This document shows positions 60,401 to 64,000 of a DNA stretch of 64,000 bases, one piece after another. Below the pieces are notes generated by a model. It was not told the DNA's origin, made no database searches, and saw nothing but the letters and a program-made list of their open reading frames with translations. The stretch comes from Pyronema omphalodes. Its lineage: Eukaryota; Ascomycota; Pezizomycetes; Pezizales; Pyronemataceae. A program made the translations under genes and the position numbers. Location of the stretch: the NCBI GenBank assembly GCA_024516155.1, contig JAJJXM010000064.1, forward strand, positions 124,001 to 188,000. The letters are read 5' to 3'. Within the stretch, counting starts at the first letter, position 1, and the number at the start of each line of letters is the position of its first letter.

Positions 60401-63400
60401 ATTGATGATATTATCCGTGACCTTGTATAGGGTAAGCTGGTGAGGAATAGCAAGACGCATAGCATCCGCCGAAACATCAATCGACTTTTCATCCGTAACC
60501 TTTCCTTCAGATCTCCTCTTTGCCTCTCTGAGATCCAAACGGAAGTTCCTAAGAGAGATCAATCTAGCCCAGGTATCCCTAACCTTTGGCGACTCGGCGT
60601 AGAATCTGACATGCTTAGCTTTAGCGAAGGGGAAGTTCCATCTATGACGTCCGGCCTCGAATTGATGAATCTCAATCATAATTGGAGGATCCTCAGGCAT
60701 GGTACCCTTGATTTGAATGTGACCGATGGTAAAGTCGATGCTAACAAATTCAGTCGCTTCAGGGGCAGGGCTGGCCATGTACTCCATTTCTCCCCACTGA
60801 TTGACTGCCGTAGTTGAGAGAGGTGATATCATCTGATCATCTGCAGGAGTGGGTGCCTTGGGCCTCTTCATACCACCGAATGCAGAGCGAATAACCTGGG
60901 CAGCAACAACAATACTGTAGTGGCGGAAGAGCGAGTAGTTCAAGTTGATAGACTTCAAGGCTGAGTTAATCTTAAGAAGAGGGCCTTCGGCATCGTTATT
61001 GGTAGAGAAGATAAGATCGAAGGTAGGAATCTGGAAGAAAGGATCCGCCTCACACGTGTCCTCGCCGTCGATGATGTATCCCTCGAAACAACCAAGATGG
61101 AAGCTAAGCTTACGGCCGTCAGTGGCGTTGCGGGCATGCGAAGACGGTATTTGGTCTCTATTAATGAACGTAGAAAATCGCTTGGAGTTATCTCTGGACA
61201 TAGCCCTAGAAGTAGCCCGACGACGGGGTGCGGGACGAGCGTTGCTGTCGCCTCTCTTAATCTTGTAATCAACGGACCAGTTCTCAACCTGGAAAGCAGC
61301 TCCTCTGGTGACGTTGGAAATGCTCTCATCAATACCAGCAACCTCAATACTGAAGTCATTGCATTCGAGTTTAACCTGTTCGAGCCAGAGAGGTACCTTC
61401 CGTAAGAAATTACCTTTGTCGGAAGGAATCTTGCCAGGACGTAACTTGTCGGGTTTGTATCCACTAAAGATCTGAGAAACCATTTGGTCGATACCACGGA
61501 CAATTTCAGGGCGTGCCAATCTCAAGCAGAAGGTAGACAAGTAAGCGTTAGCAACAACCTGGACCTCAGGAGAAGCGTTAAGCTGAACTTTGAGGTCGAA
61601 GGTTTCCGTCTGAAGAAGATCATGTCTCAATCCATCTGCCGCACGGTAGTAAAGGTGGTGCGAAGAGCAGCGGAGTGCTGCATCGAGAGCGTAGCGGTTT
61701 TGACTTTCATTTTCAGATTCGTGGATAGCCTCCAAATCAAGTGAAATGGACGAAAGACTGGAAACCAACATGTCCATGTCATCATCCTCGATAGACTCGT
61801 TCTTGGGCAACACGATACGTGCAACAGGCTCCTGAATGATAAGCTTGACGCTTGCCTTGGGCAGAAGTTTGGAGAACAAATTGATCTGCTTGCCCGCTGG
61901 GGAAGGTGCCTTCTTGGGCTTTGACTGGAGTAGAGCCACAAGAATAGGAAGGTGTCTAGGCTGGAGATCAACTGAAGGAGATGTAACAACGATGTTTGCA
62001 GACAAGAGATTGGTGTTGCGGTCAGTGTCGAGACTCTCAATGATTTGAATTGTTTTTGAAAACAGTGTGGTCTTGGACGTCATGGTAACCATTGGAATGT
62101 AGAGAATTTTATCTTGACGCATGCCATCATTAAGACTGATAGTAATCGATGTAGTCGAGAGCAAGGCTTGATGGGCGATATCATCGGAAGAAAAGTACCT
62201 GAGACATTAGTAACCTATAATAAACAAGACCAGGGTATCCATACATGCGGTGGGCAGGACTCTTTTGATCGAGCTGATGAATATCCAATCCAAATTCCTT
62301 CAATCCAAGAGAAATGGTCAACGGTTTACCGGCAGGCTGAATATTAGGTGCCTCCTTTGAAACCACAAGATATCCCACAGCAAATTGAACCTCTTTGACT
62401 CCACGAAGAATGCTGTTTACCAGCTCTTTGCTTTCCATGACCAGTTCGGTCACCTTTTTAGACCGTTTTGCGGCGAAGGCGGCACCCCGAAGGTGCGCAA
62501 GATCAGGGTCAAACTTGGGAATTTCCACATCAGGCTTCTTGCGCACGGATTTCAGACGTTCAGAGTATTTAAGAAGTTCATCAACGGGCGCTGTCACTCT
62601 GCCGAACTTGAAGGCAATAGCAAGATCTTTGATACCGGCCATATCCTTCTCTACAACTCCATAGATGTTACAGGTTCCATGATCTAGGAGTTCAGTAGGC
62701 TGTTTCTTGTCGGTAAGGATAAGAATGCTCTTTGTAGCAATTGTCCATTCAATTGGCCACTGTCCTTCTTTTACGTCGGAGCAGTGGTCGAACATTGGGT
62801 TGCGGTTGGTAGCACCACGACGTGTGTCCACAGCCATTGTCAATGATCCGATTTGGATGCTTCCAACGTCGGCAATTGTTACAGTTGTATTAGTGATCAT
62901 GATGTCGACTAGTCGGATAAACTTGATCCACTTGTGAACTTTTCTCAAGTTTGTCTTGAGCTTCTCCACAGCTTCAGCAATCTTGTTTTCCTTCTTTGAA
63001 TTTTCATCATTGCTTCTCTTCATGTCCTCCATGCTCGGGGGTGTAAGCCCGTTTAATACCATTCCATTTCTGCGATTTGCTCTTCCACTTGCAGCTGGAG
63101 CGGCCGGGGGTGCCGGCGGCGGCTTCGATTTAACATTGCTAGATTTCTTCTCGGCTTCCTTCTTCTTCAAGTCGAGGGTAATATGAGAGTCCTGGATGAC
63201 CAAAGAAACCCATGTCGGTTGAGCAAAGGTCGGCCGATGTAGTACTATTCCCAGCTTCCGAACTTCAAGCTTGATTCCATCTTTCGGTTCGAGACAAATT
63301 CGTTTTAAAGAAAGATATCCCAGGCGCTGAATAGATATACCGGTGACAACACGAAGGATCGCAAAGACGATTAAGGACAAGATGTAAAGGAGAACACCGG

Positions 63401-63476
63401 TGCATAGTAGATAGGTTGGTAGATTGTATGTCGTTCGTATTATCGGCGGAGGACTAACAGCCGGCGGCGACGACAT
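54484..63476 (-). CDS. fmp27: Fmp27/Hobbit bridge-like lipid transfer protein (BLTP2 family)
   Basis: Giant rod-shaped lipid transfer protein that spans ER-plasma membrane contact sites with a hydrophobic groove (RBG family; animal Hobbit/BLTP2, plant SABRE). Four exons, 63476-62245, 62198-58727, 58671-55276 and 55218-54484, with introns of 46, 55 and 57 nt give 2,944 residues, somewhat longer than yeast Fmp27 (about 2,630). Visible are an N-terminal anchor helix (about 22-45, YLLCTGVLLYILSLIVFAIL), then the three family domains: GFWDK (GFWDKIRLILHSQVTLAWEGD, followed by MCWRGDCRWELG), the central SW-type region (TPGFFTHFFNW, FSGVMSLPVRQGDLWPG) and WPPW (SSWPPWVPLESMFDFRST). The C-terminus has the conserved GRGDKNIEDIHELVF and EYRNRTWSNLDLAMRLKKD block, assembled across intron 3, then a disordered Ser/Gly/Pro-rich tail ending NYGGGNAQQGRQE. 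All joins keep frame and restore family motifs. Confidence 0.96.
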
Positions 63477-64000
63477 CGTGCCTGGCTGGTTTCAGTGAGT
63501 GACCGCAGCTCAGTCGGGCTGTTTGCTGGTATATTGCGAAGCTTTAAAGAGTTCTGGTCGGGATTTTTGTAGTAGGTAGGGGCGGAGACGGAGGTGCGCC
63601 TATGGTGCGAAGCTGTCAGCTGTCAGCGCGGGAGTGAGTGTCTCTGCGGATTGTAGCTGCTGACGGTAGAGGACAACTAAGAGGTACCTGCAGCTGTAAG
63701 TTGTATACAGGCGGACGAGGTGTCGTTTCGTCTTCTCGCTCGTGATGTCTCGATGTCTCGATCGCGACTCGAGGTCGTCTTGGAGATGCTGGGGAGAGAG
63801 GGACTTTGGTCAGCAGCAATTGAAATGCGCCAGATTTCCACTCATTATTCCTTTGCAGGGAGGAATCAAGGAGAAGCGCTCTCGCGTTTTACGCCTGGGC
63901 TCCTGGATGGGTAGACTCAGCGAAATCGGTTAGGTCGGGAGCGGGCTAGTGAGCAGAGAAACGAACGGTGGAAGCTTTGTGTTTCTGAGATGGCCAGGGG
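63477..64000. other. 5' flank of fmp27
   Basis: Promoter and leader of fmp27 on the minus strand. Short ORFs on both strands show no similarity I can recognise, and no second gene begins here that I can support. Confidence 0.5.

Noticed and set aside
58227..61503. Several other 120-220-codon ORFs on both strands within fmp27
   Set aside because: All overlap the 3.4-kb fmp27 exons and have no independent protein signature.
1..64000. CRISPR array, prophage or bacterial-type operon
   Set aside because: The window is eukaryotic. The only array is a spacer-less minisatellite, and every gene has its own promoter region and mostly spliceosomal introns.

Overview
The window is nuclear DNA from a filamentous ascomycete (Pezizomycotina). 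The evidence is a genome of intron-bearing genes with short introns (mostly 46-135 nt, GT/AG, CTRAY-type branch points) coding for typical fungal families: a Zn2Cys6 regulator with a fungal-specific middle homology region, an AzgA purine permease, Aim6, Fmp27 and an Irc22-like protein. I cannot name the genus. The long gene-poor spacers with poly(dG:dC) runs would fit an early-diverging class such as Orbiliomycetes or Pezizomycetes, but that is a guess.

Layout. 1-2755 (-): 5' part of a Zn2Cys6 transcription factor, cut by the left edge, followed by a 4.6-kb spacer full of simple repeats. 7357-9362 (-): Ded1/Vasa-type DEAD-box helicase. 11195-12025 (+): Elongator subunit Elp6. 12463-13097 (-): sorting nexin Snx3/Grd19. 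15197-16945 (+): two-Myb telobox protein of the Teb1/Tay1 type. 16.9-23.8 kb: gene-poor DNA holding a complete non-autonomous hAT-type transposon with a perfect 8-bp target duplication. 23826-25934 (+): large multi-pass membrane protein of unknown function. 30183-31428 (+): Aim6-like PLC-type phosphodiesterase. 32783-35022 (+): AzgA-like purine permease. 35-41.4 kb: gene-poor DNA with a 550-bp, 18-bp-unit minisatellite. 41393-43439 (-): RING protein with two SUMO-interaction-like motifs. 45526-47205 (-): Prp19. 48850-50157 (+): secreted, membrane-anchored GH16 glucanase. 51009-51813 (+): Irc22/TRAP-alpha-like ER protein. 53280-53362 (-): intron-containing tRNA-Tyr(GUA). 54484-63476 (-): the 2,944-residue bridge-like lipid transfer protein Fmp27/Hobbit.

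There is no operon or obvious biosynthetic cluster. The genes are mostly housekeeping: splicing and ubiquitin ligation (Prp19), translation and tRNA modification (helicase, Elp6, tRNA-Tyr), endosomal and ER lipid or protein traffic (Snx3, Fmp27, Irc22), and wall and nutrient functions (GH16, AzgA). I joined exons by reading donor, branch and acceptor signals and checking that the protein family continues across each junction. No alignment or RNA data were available. The points most worth checking are the hAT element, an in-frame TAG in the Teb1-like gene followed by 46 coding-looking codons, a probable GC-AG intron in the membrane-protein gene, a 14-nt micro-exon inside the zinc cluster, and the SIM+RING protein.
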